Assembly: GCF_015291725.1 (NCBI RefSeq)
Contig: NZ_CP030038.1
Span: forward strand, 2,097,001 to 2,161,000
Length of the DNA stretch: 64,000 bases
DNA from: Bradyrhizobium sp. CCBAU 51765
Lineage (GTDB): Bacteria > Pseudomonadota > Alphaproteobacteria > Rhizobiales > Xanthobacteraceae
Direction of reading: 5' to 3'
Below the pieces are notes generated by a model. It saw only the letters and a list, made by a program, of their open reading frames with translations, made no database searches and was not told the origin of the DNA. The translations under genes and the position numbers were made by a program. Positions 8,204-16,322 of this stretch are shown here, in pieces; within the stretch, counting starts at the first letter, position 1; every line of letters starts with the position of its first letter.

Positions 8204-8292
8204 ATGGTTAACAGAGAGTCAGCTCGCGAAAAAGGCAGTCTCGCTGTCGCTCATCGTCGGCAGCCGGCAGCGCGCGCGCCCGCCATGGTTAA
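8204..8292. promoter_or_regulatory. Two TTAACCAT boxes (possible CtrA sites)
   Basis: The minus strand reads TTAACCAT at 8204-8211 and again at 8285-8292. This octamer equals the known CtrA half-site variant of alphaproteobacteria. The boxes lie between the divergent small membrane ORF (8080-8163) and the extensin-like gene (8351). A chance occurrence is possible. Confidence 0.3.
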
Positions 8293-8350
8293 GGAAGGCT
8301 GAAATCAACGTGTTGAAGAGTCTTTAAGTAAATTCACCGAACGTGCGTGC

Positions 8351-9556
8351 ATGACGCGCGGAGTTCGTTTGTATCTCGTCGGCTCCATCGTCCTTGTTTC
8401 GCTAGCGGGTTGCGGACGCGGCTTCTTCCAAGCCGAACGCGAACCGTGGCGGGCCGAGGCGGAAGCCGCATGCCTGAAATCGGGCGCGGTGAAGGAGAGT
8501 GCGGACATCGTCCGCATCGACCCGATTTCCGGCCCCGGCCAGTGTGGCGCCGAGTTTCCACTCAAGGTCGCAGCGATCGGCGAAGCCTCCAGCACCTATG
8601 GCTTTGCCGACGAGCCATTGCGTCCGCCGGGGAGCATCGGCAACCAGCCGCGCTGGCCCGTGACACAACCGCAATCGAACTATCCGCAGGGTCAGAACTA
8701 CCCGGCCTCCTCCTATCCGCCGCGGTCGAACTATCCCGAGAGCGCGACGCGCCAGCCGTCCGGCTATGGGGCCTCCGCCGGGCCGATGTCGCTGAACGCG
8801 CCCGGCGTGGTGCCGCAGGAGGACGAGATCGACCTGCCGCCCGAAGGCACCGATGCCGCCGGGGCTGCGCGCTACATGAATGCGCCGAGCTATCCGGCTC
8901 GTCCTGCGCCTTACTCGCAGGCGCCCGCGCAGCAGCCACTGCCGCGCCTTGGTCCGGCGCAGGGCAATCCCGTCACCGCGGTCGGTCCCGTCGCGATCAA
9001 GCCGACGGCGACGCTGGCCTGTCCGATCGTGTCCGAGCTCGACCGCTGGCTCGCCGACACGGTGCAGCCCTCGGCGATGCGCTGGTTCGGCGTCCGCGTC
9101 GCCGAGATCAAGCAGATCTCCGCCTATTCGTGCCGCGGCATGAACGGCAACTCGCGGGCCCACATCTCCGAGCACGCCTTCGGCAACGCGCTCGACATTT
9201 CCGCCTTCGTGCTCGCCGACGGCCGCCGCGTCACCGTGAAGGACGGCTGGCGCGGCATGCCGGAGGAACAGGGTTTCCTGCGCGACGTGCAATCGGGAGC
9301 GTGTGCGCATTTCACCACCGTGCTCGCGCCGGGCTCGAACGTCTTTCACTACGATCACATTCACGTCGACCTGATGCGCCGCGCCAGCCGCCGCCTGATC
9401 TGCCAGCCTTCCGCCGTGTCCGGCGAGGAGGTCGCCGCGCGCGCGCAATCGCGCAGCCCTTATGCGAACGCGCGCGATCGCTTCGTCACCGGCTCGCTGG
9501 GTGCGCGCAAGAGCATCGCGCGCAAGCACGAAGAAGACGAGTACGTCGACGAGTAG
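8351..9556 (+). CDS. Extensin-like C-terminal domain lipoprotein
   Basis: The 401-residue protein has a lipoprotein signal with lipobox SLAGC (Cys21). A Pro/Ser/Tyr-rich, probably extended region follows to about residue 215. The C-terminal domain (about 220-365) matches the extensin-like family: SEHAFGNALDISAF and HYDHIHVDL, which carry a His/Asp and HxH arrangement similar to the zinc site of M15 D-Ala-D-Ala peptidases. It is probably an outer-membrane or periplasmic protein acting on or binding the cell wall. Catalysis is inferred from the motif arrangement only. Confidence 0.8.
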   Translation: MTRGVRLYLVGSIVLVSLAGCGRGFFQAEREPWRAEAEAACLKSGAVKESADIVRIDPISGPGQCGAEFPLKVAAIGEASSTYGFADEPLRPPGSIGNQPRWPVTQPQSNYPQGQNYPASSYPPRSNYPESATRQPSGYGASAGPMSLNAPGVVPQEDEIDLPPEGTDAAGAARYMNAPSYPARPAPYSQAPAQQPLPRLGPAQGNPVTAVGPVAIKPTATLACPIVSELDRWLADTVQPSAMRWFGVRVAEIKQISAYSCRGMNGNSRAHISEHAFGNALDISAFVLADGRRVTVKDGWRGMPEEQGFLRDVQSGACAHFTTVLAPGSNVFHYDHIHVDLMRRASRRLICQPSAVSGEEVAARAQSRSPYANARDRFVTGSLGARKSIARKHEEDEYVDE

Positions 9557-9570
9557 CGGCGCGTTTCACC

Positions 9571-9643
9571 CATGGCCCGGATGGAGCGAAGCGCGGTCCG
9601 GGACAATCGTCCCCGCATTCCGCTTCGCTCCATGCCGGCTACG
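9571..9643. repeat. Palindromic repeat, family C
   Basis: Inverted arms GGAGCGAAGCG (9583-9593) and CGCTTCGCTCC (9621-9631) flank a loop containing GGTCCGGGACAATCGTCCCC. The right end overlaps the stop codon of the next minus-strand gene. It lies between convergent genes and could terminate both. Confidence 0.65.
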
Positions 9644-9983
9644 ATCTACGAGGCCGGCTTGACGGTGCCGGGGCCAGCCCCATGCACAGCTGCACCTCAC
9701 TCGGGACGTTGTAGGTGCGCATGATGTGGCGGCTGTCGCGCAAGCCGGACGCCTCACGTTGGACGACGAACATCCAAAGCGCGTGGCCGGCTTCCATCAC
9801 CAGCTTGCGCCTGGCCGGCTGCATCGCGGCCGGAACCTCCGAGGGAGCGTGGGCGGCGTCGAATTCGCGCAAGCGCGCGAGACTCTGTTCGAGTGCGCGG
9901 CCCATCCGTCCAAGCGCCGAGGCCTGTTCCTGGACGATCTCGTAGTGGAGGATGTCGACCGGCGGGCGAAGATCACGAGACAT
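9639..9983 (-). CDS. Conserved hypothetical protein, 114 aa
   Basis: The 114-residue product starts MSRDLRPPVDILHYEIVQEQ and is mainly helical, with a stretch rich in Leu, Arg and Glu (about 20-45) and a conserved-looking MFVVQREASGLRDSRHI segment. It has no signal peptide and no membrane helix. It resembles small rhizobial proteins of unknown function that often lie near housekeeping genes. ATG 9983 is preferred over an upstream in-frame start at 10019 because the earlier residues look like noncoding sequence. The TetR gene lies 43 bp upstream on the same strand. Confidence 0.6.
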   Translation of the reverse strand: MSRDLRPPVDILHYEIVQEQASALGRMGRALEQSLARLREFDAAHAPSEVPAAMQPARRKLVMEAGHALWMFVVQREASGLRDSRHIMRTYNVPSEVQLCMGLAPAPSSRPRRS

Positions 9984-10026
9984 GGCCGCAATATAGTGCC
10001 GCCCGGCCCGTCTGCGCAACGCGCTG

Positions 10027-10662
10027 CTACTTCGTCTTGTACGCCGCCAGGAACATCCGCGTTGCGCTGTCGACCACCTCGGTCATGCGCTGTTCCGAGG
10101 GCGCGGGCGCGGCCTGGAAGACGAAGGGCAGGAACAGCGAGGCCTTGCACAGCTCCATGAACTGCGAGGCGGCAAGATCGCAATCGTCGATCTCGAGATC
10201 GCCCGCGGCGACGCGGGCCTTGAGATAACCGGAAAGGCGGTTGATGGACTTGTCGAGCACGCGCCCATAGTAGCGGCGGCCGACATCGGGCATGCGTTCG
10301 GCGATCGCCATCACGGTGCGGATCGCCGACCCGCCGCCGGGCCGGCAGACCAGGTGAAGGTAGGCGAGGCCAAACTCCTTCAGCGTGGTCTTGGCGTCAC
10401 GGGCGGGATCGAAATTGAACACGACCTGGCCGTGCTGGAGCGCTTCCTGCTCGAGGATGGCTTCGAACAGCGCGCATTTGTCGGCGAAGTAGACGTAGAG
10501 CGTGCCCTTCGAGACCTGAGCGGCGCGCGCGATCTCGCCCATGCTGGCGCCATCGAAACCGAGATCCATGAACACTTTGCGGGCGCCGTCGAGGATCTGG
10601 CGGCGCTTGGAGCTGTCCTCTTCATGGACAACCTGCGGATGTTCGTTGGCAACTACAACCAT
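10027..10662 (-). CDS. TetR/AcrR family transcriptional regulator
   Basis: The 211-residue protein has an N-terminal helix-turn-helix (about residues 20-65: RRQILDGARKVF, then MGEIARAAQVSKGTLYVYF) and a helical ligand-binding domain. ATG 10662 is chosen because it begins just before the DNA-binding domain; an upstream in-frame start at 10782 would overlap the operator. A perfect palindrome (10761-10783) between this gene and the divergent efflux operon is the likely binding site, so the protein should repress both itself and the pump. The inducer is unknown. Confidence 0.85.
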   Translation of the reverse strand: MVVVANEHPQVVHEEDSSKRRQILDGARKVFMDLGFDGASMGEIARAAQVSKGTLYVYFADKCALFEAILEQEALQHGQVVFNFDPARDAKTTLKEFGLAYLHLVCRPGGGSAIRTVMAIAERMPDVGRRYYGRVLDKSINRLSGYLKARVAAGDLEIDDCDLAASQFMELCKASLFLPFVFQAAPAPSEQRMTEVVDSATRMFLAAYKTK

Positions 10663-10760
10663 TGGTTTAGAGTCTCGGAAAAGTTTTTGGGCCGGATCAG
10701 GTCCATGAAACCCGAATAAAGCCTTCGAGGTCGTATGGTCTGTCCGTGAAGATTGTTTAT

Positions 10761-10783
10761 ATTGACCGAACGGTTCGGTCAAT
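10761..10783. promoter_or_regulatory. Perfect palindromic operator for the TetR regulator
   Basis: ATTGACCGAAC and its exact complement GTTCGGTCAAT flank one central G. Perfect inverted repeats of this size between a tetR gene and a divergent efflux operon are typical TetR operators. The left arm also resembles a -35 box (TTGACC) of the efflux promoter. Confidence 0.75.
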
Positions 10784-10858
10784 GGTACTTGGAGTCAGCG
10801 AGAGGGAACCGGCTGCGCAGCGGCCGCCCTCGATCGCACATATTTGGGGGAGGCCTTT

Positions 10859-12166
10859 ATGGCCGTATCGAGAGACCAGACTGCTCGCGTCCTTCGCCAG
10901 GACGCGGCGGAGCAGCAGTCGGGCGATGATGCTGCGTCCGAGACAGCCGCACCCCATGCCGAGCAGTCGCGCGCTCATGTGGCCGAGGAAGCGAAACGTC
11001 CGTCCCCGGAGGCGCCAAAGCCCGTGACCGACAAGCCGGCCGCACCCGCGCCGGGCGCGCCCGTCGCCGCTGCGCCCAAATCCGGCAAGCGCAAACTCGT
11101 CCTGATGGGCGTCGGCCTCGTCCTCGCGCTCGCGGCCGCGAGCTACGCCGGCTATTACACGCTGGTCGGCCGCTTCTATGTTTCCACCGACGACGCCTAT
11201 GTGCGCGCCAACAACACCATGCTCGGCGCGCGCGTTGCCGGCCACATTGCCGCGATCCTCGCCGGCGACAACACGCCGGTGCGTGCCGGTGACATCGTCT
11301 TCCGCATCGACGACGGCGACTACAAGATCGCGGTCGAAGCCGCCGCGACCAAGATCGCGACCCAGCAGGCCACCATCGACCGCATCGGCCGCCAGGTCGC
11401 CGCGCTCGACAGCCAGGTCGCGCAGGCCAAGGCGCAGCTCGTCTCCGCGGAAGCGGGCCTCAAGCGCGCCGACCTCGATTATGAGCGCCAGCAGGCGCTG
11501 AGCAGCAAGGGCTTTGCGTCGCGCGCCACCTTCGAGAGCTCGGAAGCCGGACGCGATCAGGGCGCCGCCGCGGTCAAGGCCGCGCAGGCCGCCTACGACG
11601 TTGCCGTCAGCAATGTCGATGTCGCCAAGGCGCAGCAGGCCGAAGCCCAGGCCCAGCTCGCCGAGCTCAAGACCACGCTGGCCAAGGCCGAGCGCGACCT
11701 CGCCTTCACCGCGGTGCGCGCGCCGGTCAATGGCACGTTCTCCAACCGCCTGGTCAATACCGGCGACTTTGTCGCGGTCGGCCAGCGCCTCGGCAACATC
11801 GTGCCGCTCGACGACGTCTATGTCGATGCCAACTTCAAGGAGACGCAGCTCAAGCGCATCCGCCCCGGCCAGCCGGTGACGATCAAGGTCGACGCCTACG
11901 GCATGCGCAAGTTCTCCGGCGTCGTCGACAGCATCGCGGCGGGTGCGGGCTCGGTGTTCACGCTGCTGCCGCCGGACAACGCCACCGGCAATTTCACCAA
12001 GATCGTGCAGCGCGTGCCGGTCCGCATCCGCGTGCCGAAATCGGTGGCGAAGCAGAACCTGCTCCGTGCCGGCATGTCGGTCTACGCCACCGTCGACACC
12101 AACAAGGGCGCCGCCGACGCCGACAGCGAGGTCGATCTCGACGATCCCGCGGTCCATCCGCAGTAG
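10859..12166 (+). CDS. Membrane fusion protein of an efflux pump (HlyD/EmrA family)
   Basis: The 435-residue protein has a long charged, Ala/Pro-rich cytoplasmic N-terminus (1-78), one membrane helix (79-101), a lipoyl-like half (STDDAYVRANNTMLGARVAGHI, then AGDIVFRIDD), an Ala/Gln-rich coiled coil (about 170-280) and the second half-motif FTAVRAPVNGTFSNRLV. This is the EmrA/HlyD adaptor layout linking an inner-membrane pump to an outer-membrane channel. ATG 10859 follows GGGGGAGG. Its partner is the MFS pump 204 bp downstream. The TetR palindrome upstream suggests drug-inducible expression. Confidence 0.85.
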   Translation: MAVSRDQTARVLRQDAAEQQSGDDAASETAAPHAEQSRAHVAEEAKRPSPEAPKPVTDKPAAPAPGAPVAAAPKSGKRKLVLMGVGLVLALAAASYAGYYTLVGRFYVSTDDAYVRANNTMLGARVAGHIAAILAGDNTPVRAGDIVFRIDDGDYKIAVEAAATKIATQQATIDRIGRQVAALDSQVAQAKAQLVSAEAGLKRADLDYERQQALSSKGFASRATFESSEAGRDQGAAAVKAAQAAYDVAVSNVDVAKAQQAEAQAQLAELKTTLAKAERDLAFTAVRAPVNGTFSNRLVNTGDFVAVGQRLGNIVPLDDVYVDANFKETQLKRIRPGQPVTIKVDAYGMRKFSGVVDSIAAGAGSVFTLLPPDNATGNFTKIVQRVPVRIRVPKSVAKQNLLRAGMSVYATVDTNKGAADADSEVDLDDPAVHPQ

Positions 12167-12203
12167 GTGCGGTGATGTTCGAGACGAGCGCCGCTTCGTC
12201 TTT

Positions 12204-12338
12204 CACCTCTCCCGAAGGGAGAGGTCGGATCGCATCGGAAGATGCGATCCGGGTGAGGGGTTACGCTCTCTCGTGGAAGCTGCGGCCCCTCACCCGATTT
12301 GCTACGCAAATCGACCTCTCCCCGATGGGGAGAGGTGG
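12204..12338. repeat. Family F repeat copy 2
   Basis: The ends CACCTCTCCC and GGGGAGAGGTG are complementary, and a second stem ATTTGCTACGCAAAT lies inside. It sits between the two efflux genes, so it may cause partial termination or stabilise the upstream mRNA. Confidence 0.7.
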
Positions 12339-12370
12339 ATCGTGCCCTCTCGCGCGAGCTGAGTGAGAGA

Positions 12371-13957
12371 ATGGCCACCGCCACCACCGCTTCGCCCGAC
12401 ATGATGGCGGCCGCCGCGGAAGAGCGCATTGCGCCGAAGCGGCTGTTCGCGTTCATCATCATGGTGTTCGGGATGTTCATGTCGATCCTGGACATCCAGA
12501 TCGTCTCGGCTTCCCTCAGCGAGATCCAGGCCGGACTGTCGGCGAGCTCCAGCGAGGTCTCCTGGGTTCAGACCGCCTATCTGATCGCCGAAGTCATCGC
12601 GATCCCGCTGTCCGGTTTTCTGTCGCGCGCCTTCGGCACGCGGCTGCTGTTCGCGATCTCGGCGGCCGGCTTCACCGCCTCGAGCCTGCTCTGCGGCTTT
12701 GCCACCACCATCGAGGAGATGATCGTCTGGCGCGCGCTTCAGGGCTTTCTCGGCGCCGGCATGATTCCGACGGTGTTCGCCTCGGCCTACACCGTCTTCC
12801 CGCGGACGAAATTCCACATCGTCGGGCCCATCATCGGGCTTGTTGCGACCTTAGCTCCCACGATCGGGCCGACGGTCGGCGGCTACATCACCGACCTGAT
12901 GTCGTGGAACTGGCTGTTCTTCATCAACGTCGTGCCCGGCATCGGCATCACCATCGGCGTCCTGGCGCTGGTCGATTTCGACGAGCCGCAGTTCGAACTG
13001 CTCGACCGTTTCGACTGGTGGGGCCTGCTGTTCATGGCCAGCTTCCTCGGGACGCTGGAATATGTGCTGGAGGAAGGCCCGCAATATGAATGGATGCAGG
13101 ATACGTCGGTCGCGATCTGCGCCTGGATCTGCGCGATTTCGGCGATCGCCTTCTTCTGGCGCGTGTTCACGGCGGACGAGCCGATCGTCAATCTGCGCAC
13201 CTTCTCCGATCGCAATTTCGCCGTCGGCTGCACGCTGCAGTTCTGCATCGGCATCGGCCTCTACGGCCTGACCTATATCTATCCGCTCTATCTCGCCCAG
13301 GTGCGGGGCTACAGCGCGCTGATGATCGGCGAGACCATGTTCGTGTCCGGCATCACCATGTTCCTGGTCGCGCCGCTGGTCGGCCGGCTGATGGCCACGC
13401 TCGACATGCGCTACATGATCGCGTTCGGCCTCATCGTGTTCGCGATCGGCTCCTACCAGATGACCTGGATCACCCGCGAGTACGATTTCTACGAGCTGCT
13501 GGTGCCGCAGATCCTGCGCGGCGTCGGCATGATGTTCGCGATGGTGCCGACCAACAACGTCGCGCTCGGCACGCTGCCACCTGACCGGGTGAAGAACGCG
13601 AGCGGCCTGTTCAACCTGATGCGCAACCTCGGCGGCGCGGTGGGTCTTGCCGTCATCAACACCGTGCTCAACGACCGCACCGACCTGCACATCGCCCGCC
13701 TGCAGGAGCGCGTGACCTGGGGCAACGCGAACGCGACCGAAACCCTGAGCATGTTCATGCAGAAATTCCAGGGGCTCGGCGATTCCACGCTGATGGCGAT
13801 GAAGCAGCTCTCCCAGCTCGTGCATCGCCAGGCCGTGGTGATGAGCTTCGGCGACGCCTTCCTCATGCTGACGCTGTTCTATCTCGGCCTCAGCCTGCTG
13901 GTCGCGCTGCTGAACAAGCCGGCCTCGCCGTTCGGGGCCGGCGGCGACGCGCATTGA
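12371..13957 (+). CDS. MFS multidrug efflux transporter, DHA2 (EmrB/QacA) type
   Basis: The 528-residue protein has about 14 hydrophobic segments, as expected for the 14-TM DHA2 drug:proton antiporters. The first helix contains SILDIQIVSASLSEIQ, the family's D1-like motif, and GPTVGGYITDLMSWNWLFFIN is the motif C region. It should pair with the EmrA-like adaptor upstream to expel hydrophobic compounds. ATG 12371 is used because the frame upstream lies in a repeat. Substrate and any outer-membrane partner are unknown; none is nearby. Confidence 0.85.
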   Translation: MATATTASPDMMAAAAEERIAPKRLFAFIIMVFGMFMSILDIQIVSASLSEIQAGLSASSSEVSWVQTAYLIAEVIAIPLSGFLSRAFGTRLLFAISAAGFTASSLLCGFATTIEEMIVWRALQGFLGAGMIPTVFASAYTVFPRTKFHIVGPIIGLVATLAPTIGPTVGGYITDLMSWNWLFFINVVPGIGITIGVLALVDFDEPQFELLDRFDWWGLLFMASFLGTLEYVLEEGPQYEWMQDTSVAICAWICAISAIAFFWRVFTADEPIVNLRTFSDRNFAVGCTLQFCIGIGLYGLTYIYPLYLAQVRGYSALMIGETMFVSGITMFLVAPLVGRLMATLDMRYMIAFGLIVFAIGSYQMTWITREYDFYELLVPQILRGVGMMFAMVPTNNVALGTLPPDRVKNASGLFNLMRNLGGAVGLAVINTVLNDRTDLHIARLQERVTWGNANATETLSMFMQKFQGLGDSTLMAMKQLSQLVHRQAVVMSFGDAFLMLTLFYLGLSLLVALLNKPASPFGAGGDAH

Positions 13958-13975
13958 TCGGGCCACATGCTCGGT

Positions 13976-14078
13976 GTCATCGCCCGGCCTTCGACCGGGC
14001 GATCCAGTACTCCGAGACAGCGCGGTTAGAACCGAGAAGCCGCGGCGTACTGGATGCTCCGCCTTCGCGGAGCATGAC
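13976..14078. repeat. Palindromic repeat, family E copy 1
   Basis: The element runs from GTCATCGCCCGG to GCGGAGCATGAC with internal palindromes CGCCCGGCCTTCGACCGGGCG and CTCCGCCTTCGCGGAG, joined by GCGGCGTACTGGAT. A second copy is at 62623-62723. It follows the efflux operon and may terminate it. Confidence 0.8.
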
Positions 14079-14211
14079 GGCGGAGAGCGAGGCGATGGCG
14101 GCGCGCACTAAATTGCAACACTCGTCCGTGATCTCGCATGGGCCCCGTTGCAATTCGCAAACGACACATCTATAAAACGCACCTCATTCATTCGAACCGG
14201 GAGGGATTTGC

Positions 14212-14298
14212 ATGATTTCGTCGCATTCGCAGATCGTACGCCCGCGCTCGATGATGACCTCGATCACGTTCTGGCTCGGTATGTACGCGGCCTGTTAG
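14212..14298 (+). CDS. Small hydrophobic protein, 28 aa
   Basis: ATG 14212 follows a strong GGGAGGG ribosome-binding site. The product starts MISSHSQIVRPRSMMTSITF and ends WLGMYAAC: a short basic N-terminus and a hydrophobic C-terminal half. Third positions are mostly G/C, more so than in the overlapping longer frame. A CAAAA-4 nt-TTTTG hairpin and a tandem 12-bp repeat lie 60-90 bp downstream. Function is unknown; it may be a membrane microprotein or a leader peptide of the ABC exporter gene that follows. Confidence 0.4.
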   Translation: MISSHSQIVRPRSMMTSITFWLGMYAAC

Positions 14299-14360
14299 AG
14301 GCCTCTTCCGCCAGCTTCGATTGGGCCAAGGTTTCGACCCAGCGTCCCGATCGCTCCGCT

Positions 14361-14394
14361 TCCCAAGTCAAATCCCAAGTCAAAATCAGTTTTG
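14361..14394. repeat. Tandem 12-bp repeat and small hairpin
   Basis: TCCCAAGTCAAA occurs twice in direct tandem (14361-14372 and 14373-14384) and runs into a CAAAATCAGTTTTG hairpin (14381-14394). It lies between the 28-aa ORF and the ABC exporter gene. Confidence 0.6.
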
Positions 14395-14471
14395 AGTGAC
14401 GCCGTTCCGGCCTTCGCGGCCGGCTTGCGTCCATCGATGGAGCCGGCCCGCGTGTGCGGCCGGATGATGCC

Positions 14472-16268
14472 ATGACCGCTCTGTCAAAGAAGCCCGCCGC
14501 GATTCGCGTGGTGCTGCCCTTCGTTTTCCGGCACTGGCTGAAGCAGCCGGGGCGCGGCCTCATCGTCGCCGGCGGGCTGCTGGGTGCGACCGTTGCCGAC
14601 CTGTTCATGCCGGTATTCTCGGGACATCTGGTCGATGCGCTCACCCGCGGTCCGTCCGATCCCGATGCGCGCCACGCGGCGCTGGTCGCGTTCGGCGCCA
14701 TCGTGGCGCTGGGCGCGGCCTCGATGGTGCTGCGTCTCGTCGGTCTCCAGGCGATCGTGCCATTCACGCTCAAGATCATGTCCGACGTCGCGCAGGACGC
14801 GTTCACGCGCGTACAGCGTTTCTCGACCGACTGGCACGCGAACTCATTTGCCGGATCCACGGTCCGCAAGATCACCCGCGGCATGTGGGCGCTCGACCTG
14901 CTCAACGACACCATCCTGATGGCCCTGGCGCCGTCGCTGCTGGTGCTGGTCGGCTCGATGATCCTGATCGGCGCGCACTGGACCTCGCTTGGCCTGGTGA
15001 TCGCGATCGGGGCGATCTTCTACGTCACGATCACGGTGGTGTTCTCGACCCGCTACATCGCGCCGGCCGCGCGCATCTCCAATGCCTGGGACACCAAGGT
15101 CGGGGGCACGCTGGCGGACGCGCTGACCTGCAATGCCGTGGTGAAATCGTTTGGAGCCGAAGCGCGCGAAGACACGCGGCTCGCCCGCGTCGTCAATCGC
15201 TGGCGCGTGCGCGTGCGGCGGACCTGGTATCGCTACAATTACACCGCCATGTCGCAGCTTTCCTTGCTGCTGTGCCTGCGCGCGTCCGTGATCGGCGGGT
15301 CGGTGCTGCTGTGGATGTCAGGTCACGCCTCGCCCGGTGACGTCACCTATGTGTTGACGAGCTACTACGTCATTCACGCCTATCTGCGCGACGTCGGCAT
15401 GCACATCAACAACCTCCAGCGCTCGGTCAACGACATGGACGAGCTGGTGGCGATCCATGACGAGCCGATCGGCATTGCGGATGCTCCCGACGCACGGCCG
15501 ATCGCGATCGAGGGTGGCGAGATCGTGTTCGACGACGTCACCTTCCACTATGGCGGCCATCGCGCGCCGCTGTACGACGGCTTGTCCGTCAAGATCCGCG
15601 CCGGCGAACGTGTCGGCCTGGTCGGACGCTCCGGTTCGGGCAAGACCACCTTCGTCAAGCTGGTGCAGCGGCTCTACGACGTCACCGGCGGTCGCGTGCT
15701 GATCGACGGGCAGGACATCGCGCACGCCACGCAGCAATCGCTGCGCAGTCAGATCGCGATCGTGCAGCAGGAGCCGATCCTGTTCCACCGCACGCTTGCG
15801 GAGAACATCGCCTATGGGCGGCCCGGCGCCAGCTTTGAAGCGATCGAGCAGGCGGCGCGGCTTGCCAATGCGCATGATTTCATCCAGCGCCTGCCGAAGG
15901 GCTACGGCACGCTGGTCGGTGAGCGCGGCGTGAAACTGTCGGGCGGCGAACGGCAGCGCGTGGCGCTGGCGCGCGCTTTCCTGGCGGACGCGCCGGTGCT
16001 GATCCTGGACGAGGCGACGTCGAGCCTCGATTCGGAATCGGAAGCGCTGATCCAGCAGGCGATGGAGCGCCTGATGAAGGGCCGTACCTCGATCGTCATC
16101 GCGCATCGCTTGTCGACGGTGAGGAGCCTCGATCGCATCCTGGTGTTCGACCGCGGCGAGATCGTCGAGCAAGGCACGCATGCGATGCTCGCAGCCAAGC
16201 AAGACGGCGTCTATCGCGGCCTGTTCGAGCGCCAGGTGGTGGAGCTCGGACAGATCGCAGCGGAGTGA
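14472..16268 (+). CDS. ABC exporter (fused membrane and ATPase domains)
   Basis: The 598-residue protein has six membrane helices in the first 330 residues and an ATPase domain after about residue 345. Walker A (GRSGSGKTT, about 388), the signature LSGGERQRVALARA (about 489), Walker B (VLILDEAT) and the H-loop (IVIAHRLSTVRS) are intact, so it should work as a homodimeric or heterodimeric exporter of lipids, peptides or drugs. ATG 14472 is preferred; GTG 14454 is an in-frame alternative. The gene lies alone between small ORFs and a MATE gene, 54 bp away. Confidence 0.85.
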   Translation: MTALSKKPAAIRVVLPFVFRHWLKQPGRGLIVAGGLLGATVADLFMPVFSGHLVDALTRGPSDPDARHAALVAFGAIVALGAASMVLRLVGLQAIVPFTLKIMSDVAQDAFTRVQRFSTDWHANSFAGSTVRKITRGMWALDLLNDTILMALAPSLLVLVGSMILIGAHWTSLGLVIAIGAIFYVTITVVFSTRYIAPAARISNAWDTKVGGTLADALTCNAVVKSFGAEAREDTRLARVVNRWRVRVRRTWYRYNYTAMSQLSLLLCLRASVIGGSVLLWMSGHASPGDVTYVLTSYYVIHAYLRDVGMHINNLQRSVNDMDELVAIHDEPIGIADAPDARPIAIEGGEIVFDDVTFHYGGHRAPLYDGLSVKIRAGERVGLVGRSGSGKTTFVKLVQRLYDVTGGRVLIDGQDIAHATQQSLRSQIAIVQQEPILFHRTLAENIAYGRPGASFEAIEQAARLANAHDFIQRLPKGYGTLVGERGVKLSGGERQRVALARAFLADAPVLILDEATSSLDSESEALIQQAMERLMKGRTSIVIAHRLSTVRSLDRILVFDRGEIVEQGTHAMLAAKQDGVYRGLFERQVVELGQIAAE

Positions 16269-16322
16269 GGCGCGCGGCGGCGGGGCGAAGGTCCCGACGT
16301 CACGCCGCCATAGGTGAATGAC

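Noticed and set aside
14148..14399. An 83-codon frame overlapping the 28-aa ORF
   Set aside because: It has no ribosome-binding site and weaker third-position G/C bias than the short ORF, although its peptide looks reasonable. The short ORF was kept, with modest confidence.
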